The notes: generated from the sequence alone by a model not told the origin. A DNA stretch of 64,000 bases from Chamaea fasciata (GCA_029207755.1 JARCOQ010000005.1:64677414-64741413), one strand, 5' to 3'. Positions 21,353 to 33,200 are shown, numbered from the stretch's first letter. Program-made: numbers and translations.

Positions 21353-21359
21353 AGAAAGG
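21353..21359 (-). promoter_or_regulatory. RPL3: RPL3 5'TOP-like transcription start CCTTTCT
   Basis: CCTTTCT on the minus strand, about 27 nt after the TATA box and 20 nt before the ATG. Ribosomal protein mRNAs begin with C followed by pyrimidines (5'TOP), which puts their translation under mTOR/LARP1 control. The exact start base is inferred. Confidence 0.65.
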
Positions 21360-21380
21360 CCTCCAGGGCCGCGCGCAGCC

Positions 21381-21386
21381 TTTATA
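21381..21386 (-). promoter_or_regulatory. RPL3: RPL3 TATA box
   Basis: TATAAA on the minus strand, about 27 nt upstream of the pyrimidine-rich presumed start and about 50 nt upstream of the ATG. GC-rich flanks make it stand out. Confidence 0.75.
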
Positions 21387-21403
21387 AGCACCCCGCCCAG
21401 TGG

Positions 21404-21413
21404 TCTCGCGAGA
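21404..21413. promoter_or_regulatory. TCTCGCGAGA palindrome in RPL3 promoter
   Basis: A perfect TCTCGCGAGA lies about 45-55 bp upstream of the presumed RPL3 start. This CpG-containing palindrome is the BANP/Kaiso-type element found in many CpG-island promoters, including ribosomal protein genes. Binding by BANP is methylation-sensitive. Confidence 0.75.
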
Positions 21414-21556
21414 GAGTGCTAAGGGCGGTGCTACGGGCGCTGCGCGCGGCCATAAAGGTTCGCGAGCAGGGATTGCGGAAAAACCAGACTGAGCAAACCA
21501 TCTGACGGGGCTTGTGGGGTATTTCAGTGCGCGCGGTCACCGGCCGGAACAGATAA

Positions 21557-21789
21557 TGTTTATTTCACTTCATTTCATTTAACGACATTTCACGAAATAA
21601 AGGAAATTTTGACGTTTCATATAATGAAAGTTTGACAAGTCGTTTAATTTTATCAAGCTTCATTTCATTTATTTAAATTTTATTTCATCATGTTCATTTC
21701 ATGAAAATTCAAAATTTCACGCAGTTTCATGAAATTTTGAAATTTCATTCCTTGAAATTTCATTTCCTTTCATGAAATGGAATTTCACC
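21557..21789. repeat. ATTTC/GAAAT inverted pentamer array (HSE-like)
   Basis: About 230 bp made of degenerate ATTTC and its complement GAAAT in mixed orientation, mostly keeping a 5-bp step. The right end (21768-21786) reads TTC-AT-GAA-AT-GGA-AT-TTC, which fits the heat-shock-element rule of alternating TTC and GAA every 5 bp. TTTCATGAAATTT and TTGAAATTTCATT nearby do the same. It lies about 200-430 bp upstream of the RPL3 start. The likeliest origin is a decayed pentanucleotide microsatellite. HSF binding is only a possibility. Confidence 0.7.
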
Positions 21790-22082
21790 TGTGTTATTAT
21801 AAAGAACATTATAATCCACCGTTGCTTGTGGTACAGAAGGGGATGCAAACCAAAGGCAATGGTATCAGTAAAACCCAGAGCTGGCTGGTCTGGAGCCTCC
21901 CACACATAAGGCAACCAGAGTTTGCCCTCAGGATTTCCTGGGGCTCACAGATAAGGATGTGTTTGGTACAACACTGTGGGGAGATCCCTGCACCCAGAAT
22001 GAATTGGAGATCTAAGAATCCAGCTGGGCTGGCAGCGCAGCTCATCTTCCTAAAACAGGAATCCTCTATCTTTGAAAAGATC
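21790..22082. other. Spacer between pentamer array and CR1, nothing recognised
   Basis: About 290 bp of unique-looking sequence between the pentamer array and the CR1 tail. I see no exon, snoRNA or named repeat. Confidence 0.5.
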
Positions 22083-22205
22083 CAAGATCATGTTGGACAG
22101 GTCTCTGAGAAGGCTGATCTAGTTGAAGATGTCCCTCCTCATTGCAAGGAGGTTTGGACTAGATAACCTTTAAGGTCCCTTCCAGCCCAAACCATTCTAG
22201 GATTC
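22083..22205 (+). mobile_element. CR1 LINE 3'-end fragment
   Basis: Contains the CR1 tail segments GGTTTGGACTAGATAACCTT, AAGGTCCCTTCCAGCCC and AACCATTCTAGGATTCTG. It is plus-oriented and 5'-truncated, and lies about 0.7 kb upstream of the RPL3 start on the SYNGR1 side. Confidence 0.88.
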
Positions 22206-22271
22206 TGTAGCTGGATGTGATGGAGGAATGTCTATCTTCTACCACCAAACCACACCTTAAAAGGAGCCGCA

Positions 22272-22302
22272 CAAAAAGTGAAGAATGGCTGCTCACTTTT
22301 TG
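22272..22302. repeat. Perfect 10-bp inverted repeat, 11-nt loop
   Basis: CAAAAAGTGA (22272-22281) and TCACTTTTTG (22293-22302) are exact reverse complements around an 11-nt spacer, so either strand could fold a hairpin. It sits in otherwise unannotated sequence between a CR1 tail and an LTR-like block. Function unknown. Confidence 0.6.
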
Positions 22303-22719
22303 GAACTCCCAATGGGAGGCCGTGGGTTGGCTCTAAATGCTCTTCCATCTCCCTCATACATTCGCTTTTAGCTCTTATACATTTTTGGCTTCTACTGCTG
22401 AGTTTAAGGAACCATGTCACAACCCAAGGGCTTGCTTTCCATTTCAGTCCTGTTAATACAGATTATCAGGGATTCTGCAGCAGCCAGCAGACCCCTGGTA
22501 AGCAGCTACTCTGCACAACAGGCATGGGCCAAGGAGCTGGAATTGCCCCTAATGCTGGAAGGCTTCTCTCCACACATCCCTTTCTGGCTGTGCCGGTGGC
22601 CATGGTGGTAATGTGGGCAATGGAGAAGCTCAAGTGACTCTCAAAGCTGCAGCCTTTGGAGTGCAAGGTGTGTATCTTGCAATCTCTGCCTCCCAGAGTC
22701 AGGGGGTCTCCCCAAAATC

Positions 22720-23073
22720 TGGACTCCCCTATTACATAAGGGGTCGTAGGTTGGAGATAGAGACGACACAAACTGGCCGAGGTTCATCAGCAAACAGCAT
22801 GATTTATTGTTCAGAGCTTCTTTTTATAGGGGGTTTGAATTTCCCGGGCTTGGATAGCCGATTGGTTGGGATCTCTGCACCGCCCAGATCTCTGGCCAGT
22901 GATGTGTCTGCATCAGGGCTTGGATGGGGTCGGCTGAGGTCTCTGTTTCGCTTCAAATTGTTCACCTAGAGACTTGCTTCTAGAACAAGTCAGGTTAGCC
23001 AAACTGGATTTGTTATGATCAGATTTTGTCCAGCTACAGACCAGCTGTTGCCGAGACACTCCCCATGTTCACA
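22720..23073 (-). mobile_element. Solo-LTR-like ERV remnant, minus orientation
   Basis: Read on the minus strand, the block begins TGTGAACATGGGG and has TATAAAA (22828-22822). About 14 nt later comes AATAAA (22808-22803), then a U5-like stretch ending GGGGAGTCCA. A TG start, CA end and adjacent TATA and poly(A) signals are LTR-like. No gag, pol or env remnants were seen beside it. I could not find a convincing target-site duplication, so the boundaries are approximate. Confidence 0.5.
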
Positions 23074-23273
23074 GAGGCCCTTTTCCCAACCCCTCCCAGG
23101 GTAACAGTGCGGGTAGGGTGGCCGATGTTGGAAATGAGAGCCCCAGGCTTTGCTGCAGAGTGATTTTGAGGCTCACCAAGCATCTTTGTTCAGGGCAGGC
23201 ATCTGGTGAGGGACAATGGGTTGTGTCCAAGGGCCCAGCCTTACCCTTCTATGGGGGCCTCTGTGGAGCAGCA

Positions 23274-23765
23274 TCCTAGAATGACAGAATTGCTAGGGTT
23301 GGAACTGACCTCTGGAGATCACCTAGTCCTTGGGGAGGGACACATAGAGCAGGTGACGTGGGAAGGCTCCCTCTGGAGAGGGAGGCTCCACGACCTCCCT
23401 GGGCAGCCTGTTCCAGTGCCTCTGCCACCTTGAATGTAAAGAAGTTATTCCTCACACTGAAGTGAAATTTCTTGTGTTTTAGTTTATTCCTCTGCTGGGC
23501 ACCATTGAAAAGCATCTGGCACCATCCACACACCTTTGAGATATTTATATGCATTATTGAGATCCCCTCTCAGTCTTCTGTTCTTCAGACTAAACAGGCT
23601 CAGTTCCTGCAGTCTCTCCCCCTAAGAGATGCTCCAGACTCCATATCTTAGTGGCCTCTGCGGGACCCTCTCCAGTAGCGCCTTGTCTCATACTTGGGAG
23701 CCCAGGACTGGACACAGCTCCCGACGCGGCCTCACTGGGGCCGAGCAGGGGGTGTGAGCGGGCGG
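23274..23765 (-). mobile_element. CR1 LINE fragment, antisense, upstream of SYNGR1
   Basis: This shows the reverse complement of a CR1 3' region. It starts AGAATGACAGAATTGCTAGG and runs through CCTGGGCAGCCTGTTCCAGTG and GATCCCCTCTCAGTCTTCTG. It ends near GGACACAGCTCCCGACGCGG, where it merges into the SYNGR1 CpG island about 0.4 kb before the start codon. Confidence 0.88.
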
Positions 23766-24079
23766 GGCGCTGGCCCTGCTGGGCCTCATAGAAACCAGGA
23801 GTGGCAGCGCCCCCATCCCTCCCCCGGGGGTCTGGGGTGGCCTGCCTTAGTACCGGGAAGTGTTCCCACCCCCGCAGTGCGCGCACCCCGGGCAGCCCCC
23901 GCAGCCTCCAGCCCCACGAACCGAACTGCTTCGGCCCCACGTTTGTCCCGGCCACGTGCCGCGGGCAGCCGCGGCGGCAGCGGGGGGTGGGGGGGGGGAA
24001 GGGGTGCGTGCGCGTTCCCGGCGCGGCGCGTCCCCGTGGGCAGGCGCGTGCGGCTCGTCGCCGCCGGGCTGCCAGGCAC

Positions 24080-24130
24080 GGCTCGGCTCGGCGCGGCTCG
24101 GCGCAGCCCGGCTCGGCTCGGCGCAGCCCC
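24080..24130. repeat. GGCTC/GGCGC tandem pentamers in SYNGR1 5' region
   Basis: The stretch GGCTCGGCTCGGCGC occurs twice with the variant GGCTCGGCGCAGCCC between and after. It lies 50-100 bp upstream of the ATG. It would be highly structured if transcribed, and its copy number may vary. Confidence 0.7.
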
Positions 24131-24180
24131 GCACCGCCCGCCGAGCCCCCCGCCTGCCTCCCGCCTACCCCCGCGCCGCC

Positions 24181-24279
24181 ATGGACGGGGGCGCCTTCGG
24201 AGCGGGGAAAGCCGGTGGCGCCTTCGACCCTCAGGCCTTCATCCGGCAGCCGCAGACCATCCTGCGGTTCGTCTCCTGG
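24181..24279 (+). CDS. SYNGR1: SYNGR1 exon 1 (coding part)
   Basis: Thirty-three codons, MDGGAFGAGKAGGAFDP to ILRFVSW, phase 0, donor GTAAGG. The ATG is preceded by GCCGCC, a strong Kozak context, and the N-terminus matches human (MEGGAYGAGKAGGAFDP). Confidence 0.95.
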
Positions 24280-27200
24280 GTAAGGCCCCGCCGCCCCCGC
24301 GGGCGGCACCGACACCGGCACTGGGGCGGGGGCGACCCGCCGGGCTGCGGGGGGCGCGAGGCTTCCTCCGGGAAGGGCGGCCGCTACCGGCCCCGACCCT
24401 GACCTTCCTGAACACCTCTATACACACACACACGCACACACACACACACCCCCCCACGCAGACATACACACATATATATAAAGTCATTACGCTGTATATT
24501 ATATACCATTGTATGTTATTATATGTTATCATCATATGGTGGTATGTATTACATATTTATTATTGTATGCTTTATATGTGCATGTGTATGCGCATATATC
24601 CACATATATAATATACATGTGTCCATCAGTATGTCTCCACACAGCCTAGATCTGTACACAGAGATATGTACGTATATGCTTCCATAGCATTGATGGCTGT
24701 GTCTCTGTTATATATATCTGCAGGTATGTTTGGATATAGGGATCTGTCTCTGTAGGTATAAATCTCCAGGTATATCCACACGTATATATGCACATAGATG
24801 TACAGCTGTATGTACATATATATGCGTGTGTGGATATAGGCCCATATAGGGTAAGAGCAGGCTGGTTTGGGGTTTCTTCCGTGGGGAGGGAAAGCGTAAG
24901 TCAGGTTGGACCATGACCCTGTCTCCATCTCTGGTGGTTTCCAGGGTGGGGTGTCTCCTCACTCTTCCATGCCTGTGTGTTTATGGTGGATGCAAGGAGA
25001 CAGCAGGATGTGCGGTGACAGGGGGAACCCGGGAGTGGGGGGATACTGTAATCCTGGAATTGCTTCCCTGTGGGTCAGAGGGTGCTGGGGTCAGGCGATG
25101 CTGGGATGAGTTGAAAGGGCTGTGGGGCTGGATGTTGCTCTGTGTTTTACCCTTATTCTCTGAGCCCCCTTCCCCCCTGCTTTCCCTATAATGTTTTCCT
25201 CATTGTATTTGGTGGGGAAGGGGGCAGGGGGAAAGAGGAGCCTAACGGGGGTGTCATGGGAAGGTTTCTCCCTCTTCCCGTGACGCTGATCCCATGGCTG
25301 CCCGTGGGGCTGGCGCGTTTGTTCAAGAAGGTCATTGGGATTAAGGGAGCGAGAGCTGCAGCAGCGAGCTGGCGGGAGAGAGATTGAGGTCTCAGCCGGG
25401 AGCGGAGAAGGGAGGGCAGGGAGAGAGCGCAGGGGAGACACATGCGCATGGGAGCTGGGAGGCAAAGCGGTAGGCTGGCTTTGGGAAAATAAAATAAAAG
25501 CAGTGCCAAGTGGAAACAAGGAGGAAAAGGGAAGGCGGCCTGGCTTACTGGTGGTGGTGGGGAGGCAGCCCTTGTCCTCCCAGCCGGGTGGGTGTGTGAC
25601 ATACCCTCCGGGTGACTCGGAGGGTGTCTGGAGAGCCCCAGGAAGCTGAGGAGTTGATTAATACGGGCATTCTGTCTGTCTTGTCTGCCTGCCTGAGCTT
25701 GTTTACAGTACAGCGCATCATGCTGGGAGCCGGTTGGCTGTGCCAGGGCTGCTGCTGGGCACTAGGCAAGGGGGTACGTGTGCCCCCTGCCCCTGGGAGG
25801 CTGGAGTGGAGCCAGCCCGTGTGCCCAGTGATGATGGACATGATGTGACCTACAAAGGCTCTCCCGTTGCTAATCTGTGGCAGAATTTTATCTTTCTCTA
25901 TCTGCCTCTCAGTCTGGTGGTTTTTCTTCCCCCTTCATCCAAGCACTGCAGGATTTTGGCTTCCCAGCGGTGCCAGGTGAGGGAGCAAGAACAAGAAATA
26001 TGTTTATTTTTTAATTAGGCACCTTATCCGCTTCAGAGTATCCCAGACGCTGTTGGCTTGCTTGCTAAGCTCATTTTTGTGCCGTGCAAGGTCTCCCCTG
26101 GCAGGGAGAGCGGCATCTTCTTGGGACCCCAGACTATTTCTCCCGGCCCATATGACCTTGACAGAGGACACATGGGATTTACCCCAGGGACTTCACTTGG
26201 CCCTAGAAATTGCAGTTCTTTTGCAGAAGCTAGAGGTGCTCCAGGTCAGCAGTTCAGCAAGGAAGGGTGGCACAGCCATAATGGTGCAAGGCTATGCCTT
26301 CCTTCTCCTGCTTTTCCACTGGCTTGGTCTTGTGTGTCCTCCTGAGCATCTCTCCTTTAACAAAGCAGGAGAACCAAAAGCTCACCCCAAATATTTAGGT
26401 GTAGGTCTTTTCTTTAGACTTGAGACCAAGAGGGGTCCTTGTGGGCAGTGAAATCCTTTCAGGCTGTCACAAGCATCAGACCCTTTATGGCCCCTTCCAT
26501 AAATAGGATGAACTTCGCTGAAAAAAGACTAGATCATGGTTTTCTTCCCTTCTCACTTCCTCTGAGAAAGGGTTCCATGGTTCCAGTTGTCAGAGGCTTT
26601 TCACTGTAAATCTGTTTGGTATCCATTTACTTTTGTGATCTTTGCCCTTCAATTTAAATGGTGCTTTTCCATCCCTGGTGTTTTCCCCTGTGATTGAGTC
26701 CATACTTAGATTTTCTAGTGCCAGGCTCTATGAGCCAAACTCTTCTGGTGGCCAAGGGCTCTCCCTCCTCCTGGTCTCTCTGAGAATCCTTCCTTTCACA
26801 TGCTTTTGAACACACTGAAAGTATTTTGCCTGCCATCTCCTGAGATCTCATTTGCCTTTATTCTGTTCATGGCATGAATCGTCCATTGTCTCTCCAGGGC
26901 AAGCTGCAGGCTCCTTTTGGCCTGTTTCAGGTGATGAGCTTTCGCTGACAGCAGAAATTCTCATGATCACTTCCTCAGGCAGTGACCTTGTGCTTGGGTC
27001 ATGCTGCCTTTTAGCAGACTTCATGATGGCACAGAAATGCATGTGGCTTTTTACCAACAGGCACCAAAACTGGCTTCTGCCCCAGGAGCTTGCAGCCCAA
27101 TTGAGGTGGCAGCAAATCTCCAGGGAGAACTGCAGGATCAGGAACAGACAGGATGACCAAAGATTATTTATGTTGCTCCTTGCTGAAGAGGAGATAGGAT

Positions 27201-30200
27201 AAATTTGACAAGGAGAATGTTAAACGATGGAAAGAATTTAGCAATTCTGGAACATCTGTCCATCACAACAGTGTTTTGGGCAGCTCAGGTTTCATGGGTG
27301 CTTTGGAGGTCAGCAGGCACAGCAGAGTGAGTGTCTCCCTGCAAAAAGGTTGCCTGGTTGCCTGGTGTGTGTGCTGGTGATCAGTGGTGGCTCTGTCGGG
27401 CTCCTGTGTCAGGTTTGGGTGTTTAGATGACCCAGAAGCTGGAGCTGTTGGTGCTAGTTGGTGCTGAAGCTAGTGGCGGTGGTTGACCCACACTGAGCTA
27501 GGGCTGCACAGCTCCAGGATTGTTCTTGAAATAAAGCAGGTGAGTGTCAGCACACCCCTACCTATTCCCATTGTGCCTTGACCCACAGTGCAGTGCAGCA
27601 GTGCTCTTCACAGCCGGTGCAGGGGAGCTGGGTGGCTCCTCTGCAACCCGCAGGCCTTGGATGTAGCAATGGCACCATAAATAAGTAAAATGCTAATTGA
27701 AACAGGTTCTTCCAGGTGCTCCTGTCTGCTTGGAGACCTACTTGCTGGAGAAACTGAAGTGCTGCTTGATGTAAAAGCCTAACAAGGCAAAAGTAACTCA
27801 GTTTGTGGAAGCAGACCCAGCTTGCTTTGATGTGGGCTTGAGTAAGACTATTTCTAACCAGAGCCACACAGACAAAGCAGCCCGTTAAAACTTGTCACAT
27901 AGGTTGAGGTGCCAAGTCCCCCTCTGACATCAAGGTCACTGCCTCTCCAAAGGGAGGTTCGGTGAGGAGAGGCACTCAGTCTCTTTTTCCATCACTTGCT
28001 GCTGTTGCCACCATGTCCTCTGGCTGATAGGAGAATCCAGAACATTTGAACTGGTACAGGAAGGGCTGTCCCCTGTGTCTAGAGGCACAGCACGTTCCAT
28101 CCCAAGAAGCTCCAGCTGAGTAGACAAGGCAGGTGAAGGACAGGAACCACATTCCTGGCTTCCCCATGAGAAGTTGGCACCTGAAAGCTGGAGGATGGGA
28201 GCTAGCCACAGCATGGCAGAGAGCCCCATCTCCTGCCTTGCCAGCAGGTCCCTGGCTTGCCACACTCATGCTTGGCTTACAACACCACTTGTCTCTTCCC
28301 AAGGACACATAGTTTGGGCTTGCAGTGGTGGTTTAACTGAGCCTTTAGAGCCTGGAGGCCTTGTTAGTCTAAAACCAGCTACAACTGGGCTCCCACCTTC
28401 TTTCTGTCCCCAGTTAATTTAGCTGAGACACTGCCCATGTTCCTGACCCATAGCTCATGCTTTCTGCCTCTGCTTCTCCACCCCATTTTTGCTATATCCA
28501 CCACACTTGCTGGCAGCATGCCTGTGAGGTAAATTGGTGCAGATGAAAGGAACATGGCAGTTCAAAGCACATGCTTTCAGTCAAGCCCTACGGACAGTTC
28601 TTCATGGGATGCCCTTGCCTAGGTCATCTTCGAAAGGATTTTTGGGGTTTTGCTGTCACTGAGATTGGGTGAAGAGCTGTGTCAGAAGGTGAACAGATAT
28701 GCTCAGTGATTCAGGTTGAATACAGCCGGTTGTGTTGTTTCCAGCATAGCATTTCCAGCAAGGATCTTGGAGCAGAAACAAATCTCTTGTTAATGATATT
28801 TCTAGATAAAAATCTGAGAAGCAGCAGTAGAGACCAAAGAGTCAGAAACATGAGCAAAAAATAAGACAGCCATATGTAATTTGCTGTTTAAAAATATGAG
28901 AGACATACAGGGGAGAAGCAGAGGAACTGCATGGTGATGGGACTTGGCTAAGGCAAATATTTGTGGCAAAACAAGGCAGCAGAGAGGACTCGTGTGGCTG
29001 CAAGAGGAGCAGGCACTGCAGGTGGCACGGGGTGCAGTCTCTGCCTATGCTGGCACAGCCAAGCCAAGGAGGGGGAGATGTGTTGCTAGAAAGAAAACTG
29101 AACTTTTCGTCTAGGAAAAAAGATGCAACTTTTGGGTGGTCACTTCACTGACCAGTGGCACACCAATGTAGGGACGATCTAGAAAGCGCAGAAGAACCTG
29201 AATACCACCATGGACATGTGATTGTGGAGGGTTGTCACCAGCAGTGGTGGGACAGAAGATACTGTTTAACCACGGGAAGTGCATGAGACCTGAGCACAAG
29301 TCTGGTGGGAGGCAGAAGGGTTAATGGTCAGGCAGTCAGCTGCCAAACCATGTGTGAAAAAATAGCTGGCTGGCCAGGAAAGTGTGTCCCAGATCCCATG
29401 GCAGGAATTAGGGATGCGGAGCCTTTCTCCCTTCAGTCACCTGCTCCCGCTCAGCCCTGGCTGGGAAGCTGGTGCGACGTGGGTGATGGCCAGGGAGGGT
29501 GAGCTGGGAGGGAGGTGCTAGCATACCCGTGCTTTTTCCCTGTCCCATGTTCAGGGAAATGGGGTCCAGGGAGACTGGCCTCCTCCAGCATCTGCAAAAA
29601 GCTCAGACTGTTGAGACTGTGGGCAGGAGTTGTTTGCTGCCTGCTGGTACTGGCTGGGGGGAATAAATAGAAGCTGCCTGTTTCCAAGCTGCCAGTCCCA
29701 TGCATCTCAAAAGCTGCATGTTTTCTTCAAAATGAACTAAATACAAGTAGATTTAATGACAATAATAATATTATTCCATGTCTGTGTAGGGCACTCCAAA
29801 TCCTTCCAGAGCTTCCTTTTGCAAGTGGCTGAATAAAAATGAAACCCAGATCATCTCTGCCAGTTTATAATTTGCCCCATCTTCTGCTCTTGCTTTCTTT
29901 TTAGACAGATTTATTCCTGGTCATTACCAGATCAGACTCAGGAGATGTTATGGCTTTGTTCTGCCTGAGGGGGATTTGATCTGAAGTTCCACAAGGAATA
30001 TTATGTCATCAAACTATTTCCTCTCTATAATAGGATAAAAAGAGGGGGTGTGAGAGGGAGAGGCACCACACAGTGTGACAGAGGCTGTGACTGGAGGGCA
30101 TTGCAGCAGGCCTAAGCAGGCAGTTTGGCAGAAACCTTCTTCAGCCTCATCCGCACCACAGCCATCATGGGAATTTTGGGGATGAGACCAGGAAGGCAGC

Positions 30201-33200
30201 ATGACAAAGTCCTGAGATGAGGTGCAGGAAAATCCTAGTGCACTGCCAGAGGCTGGCCATGCTTTGCATCCATCACATGACATTCAGGAGCATCTGATGC
30301 ATGGCTGCTAATAGGTAGCATGGTGGAAAGCACCTCACATGATGTTGAGGAGGTTTTGTCTGGCCTTGTGGAGGGCTGAACCTGCAGTGGGGCGGGACTG
30401 GAGAGCCTCTTTTCTCATCTCTTGCCTTTGGCAAAATCAGATCACCTAGTTTACCAAAAGGGGGAAAAAAAAGGTATTTTATGACAAGATGCAGAATTTT
30501 GTTTGCCTGGTTTGCACTTTTCTCACTGTAGTGAGCCTTTATGTGCCTGTTATGGCCAGCATGAGTCCCTTAAGAAACGAGGTGAGGAAAACTGTCAGCT
30601 TCTCTGTCTCCTCCCCACAGTGCTAAGCATGAAGTTCATTTTGCTGCGTCTTTTGGCACGTTGCTTTGCCTGTGTCAGCTTTGCAATGCACCTGGCTCTG
30701 GCCTGAACTTGGTGTCTTCGAAGCTCTTGGATGAAAACAGGAATCGAGGAAAATGATTGCAACAAACTAGGTGGATGTGGTGTTTAAAGAGCAGTAAAGT
30801 GGAGCAAAGCTGGGTCCCAGCAGCAGGGCTGAGTTGGTCAGATCTTTTCCAGTGCTCTTTTCTGTCCCTTTTTTGAGTGTAGCCAAATATATTACTGCTT
30901 ATTAAATGTGCACCTGCAGACAGGCTGCACACCTGCCCAATTGATGTTGCTCTTGGAGGCTTAAAGAAACCCCCTCAACCTAAAAATCTAGTTAGTTCAA
31001 GTTTGTTAACTGACAGAAGCAGCCTTGCTGAAGAAATGAGGCAGCTTAAGTGCATAAAGCTGGGGATGGTTTGCTGATTTTTGTTACCAAGCATAAGGAA
31101 GTGGCCAGTGATCTCCCTCCGCAGGGTGGAAGGACGAGCTGCATTTGGGAACCTCAGGAGGCCTCCTGTTAGCCTGCAGACAAGCCACTTGCCTGCATCT
31201 CACTGCTCCATCACGAGAAGACTTCTGCCATCTTCTCCTTGCCTCCTTTTTGCAGCTGGATGTGTATTTTGGACCACTTAATCAGTGGCCGTAGGCAAGG
31301 CTTTGTGCAGCAAGTGCCAAATGGGGGGAGAAGACACAAGCAGCAGTAACACAGAGCAGTAAGAGGCTTGTGCCAGTGCTGATGGTCACTGGCATTTCCT
31401 TACAAGTGCTGCAGATGTGATGGGAACAGGAATGTAAACACTTAATCCTTGAAAACTTGGTGCTTTGTTTATAATCTTAGGGAATCATTCATTCTGCATC
31501 TGCTGCTTGGATCATCTTGCAGGGCATGGATTGTGAAATCAAGGAAATAAAATATATTTGCTCTTTCTAAGATGACTTGCCACGTCAGTGAACTTCCACC
31601 CAGCTGCTCCCTTTCCAACAAGGAATAGCTACCATGGATGAAGTGTACAACTGTTTCTCCTAAAGGCTGCAAGATCTAAGCTCTCATAACTATAATTTTT
31701 TTTTAGAAAATTGTTTGTCACAACAGTTTCCGGGTACAGACATCATGGGAATAAAACAGCTGATGTTGCCTGTCAGCAGCAGCAGCAGCAATTGCTTCTT
31801 TTGCTGTGCAGCCCTGCCTGGAATCTCTGGTTTGAGCCTGCCCATTCTTGCCCAGTCAGTGTAACCCAGCCCAGCTCAAGGCTTCTGTGCACCGTGGGTC
31901 CTCACAGCGTTTTGCTGTGCCATCAGGGTGGTGACAGGCTGGCAAAGGGAGCGTGCCCTCTCTTTGCCCTCTCTGCAGTGCCAGGGAGTGGAGCATGGAT
32001 CAGAGCTGATGCCAGTGATGAGGAAAACACGGAGAGAAGGAGACATCTCTTAGGCTACTGTGCTTTGGTCCATAGAAAGCTTTCCTAAGGACAAAAGAGT
32101 ACTTCAGGATGGCTGTTTCAGGACAGAGAAGGTAAGCATCCACAACATCTTAATCTGCTCACAAGTGAGAACACACTTAGTGGAATCTCCCCAGAAAACT
32201 CCTAAGATCATCTGAAATCAGATGCTTGCCTGTAAATCATACCTTGGGCACCTCCAAACTGTGAAACAGGTTTCATTTCATAGGAGAGAAGTCTGGCATC
32301 TTCGCTGACTGCAGATGGAGAAAGGAAGTTAGGAATGCCATCTCTGCTTGAAAATTAGGGAGAGCAAGGTGTTTCTCTAGTCTTGTGACTCTGAGCTGTG
32401 CCTTTATGATGTGCCAGCATAAAAAGGTATGAAAGAGCAAATGCAAAAAGAAATTATTCTGTCCAGCCCAGCAGCAAACCCAAAGTTAAGAACAGAGAGA
32501 AGATGTGTATCAGGATGTATCTCCACAGATGTGTCTCTGGGGAGACACCATTACAGAAGTTCATTCATCCCGAATGAGTAAGCAGAGACTAAAAATACAG
32601 CTCATTGCAAGGGTTTGTCTGACTTAGGGAATCAACATTTTACCAGTTTTGAGTCTTAAACCAAAACTGAACACCAGACTATGCTACTTTAGAGGCTGTT
32701 CCTCATCTTCCAAAGAGAAGATAAGCTTTCTGTCTAATGCTGCAGAAAACAGGGCACCCACTTTGTAAGCTCAATATATGGAAGTTGGTACTTCAGGTGT
32801 CAGCATCAGTGTTGGTCACAGCCCCACACTGGCATATCACTTCAAGAGTCTGTCAGCTCTTCCTTAGGTCAGAGGAACAGGATGTTGTTGCCAATGACCC
32901 TAAGCAGACCTGTCAGCCCAGACTGTGTGAGATAGCCCACTGAAAGAGCCTGGCTGTAATTGTCTGCAATTTTGCTGCTTTCCAAACCATTCAGGCTGAA
33001 ATTTTGAGGACTAAATCTTTGCTTCTAGGAGAAGAGATGCTTATTTAATATTCACAGGCAGTTTCTGCAAAATATGATCAATCTCGATTTGCAAGAACAA
33101 GGAGGAGGAGGAGGAGAAGTTGGTTATTTTACTTCTAAACTTAAAAAGCTGTTGTGATTTTCAGAGAACCCATACAGCTCCTACACTTAGGAACACCAGC

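Larger units (their letters stand above)
23770..24400. promoter_or_regulatory. SYNGR1: SYNGR1 CpG-island promoter
   Basis: GC- and CpG-rich DNA surrounds the SYNGR1 start, with no TATA box. Visible elements are an E-box CACGTG at 23953-23958, a G-tract at 23982-23998, and direct GGCTC/GGCGC pentamers at about 24080-24130 in the presumed 5'UTR. The transcription start cannot be placed from sequence alone. Confidence 0.65.

Noticed and set aside
23694..24611. 305-codon plus-strand and 243-codon minus-strand open frames over the SYNGR1 promoter
   Set aside because: They are GC-rich shadows of the CpG island: low-complexity Pro/Arg/Ala translation, out of frame with the certain SYNGR1 start, and they end in the microsatellite.
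24421..24850. Regularly repeated tract considered as a CRISPR-like array
   Set aside because: It is a decaying dinucleotide microsatellite without unique spacers, in an animal genome.
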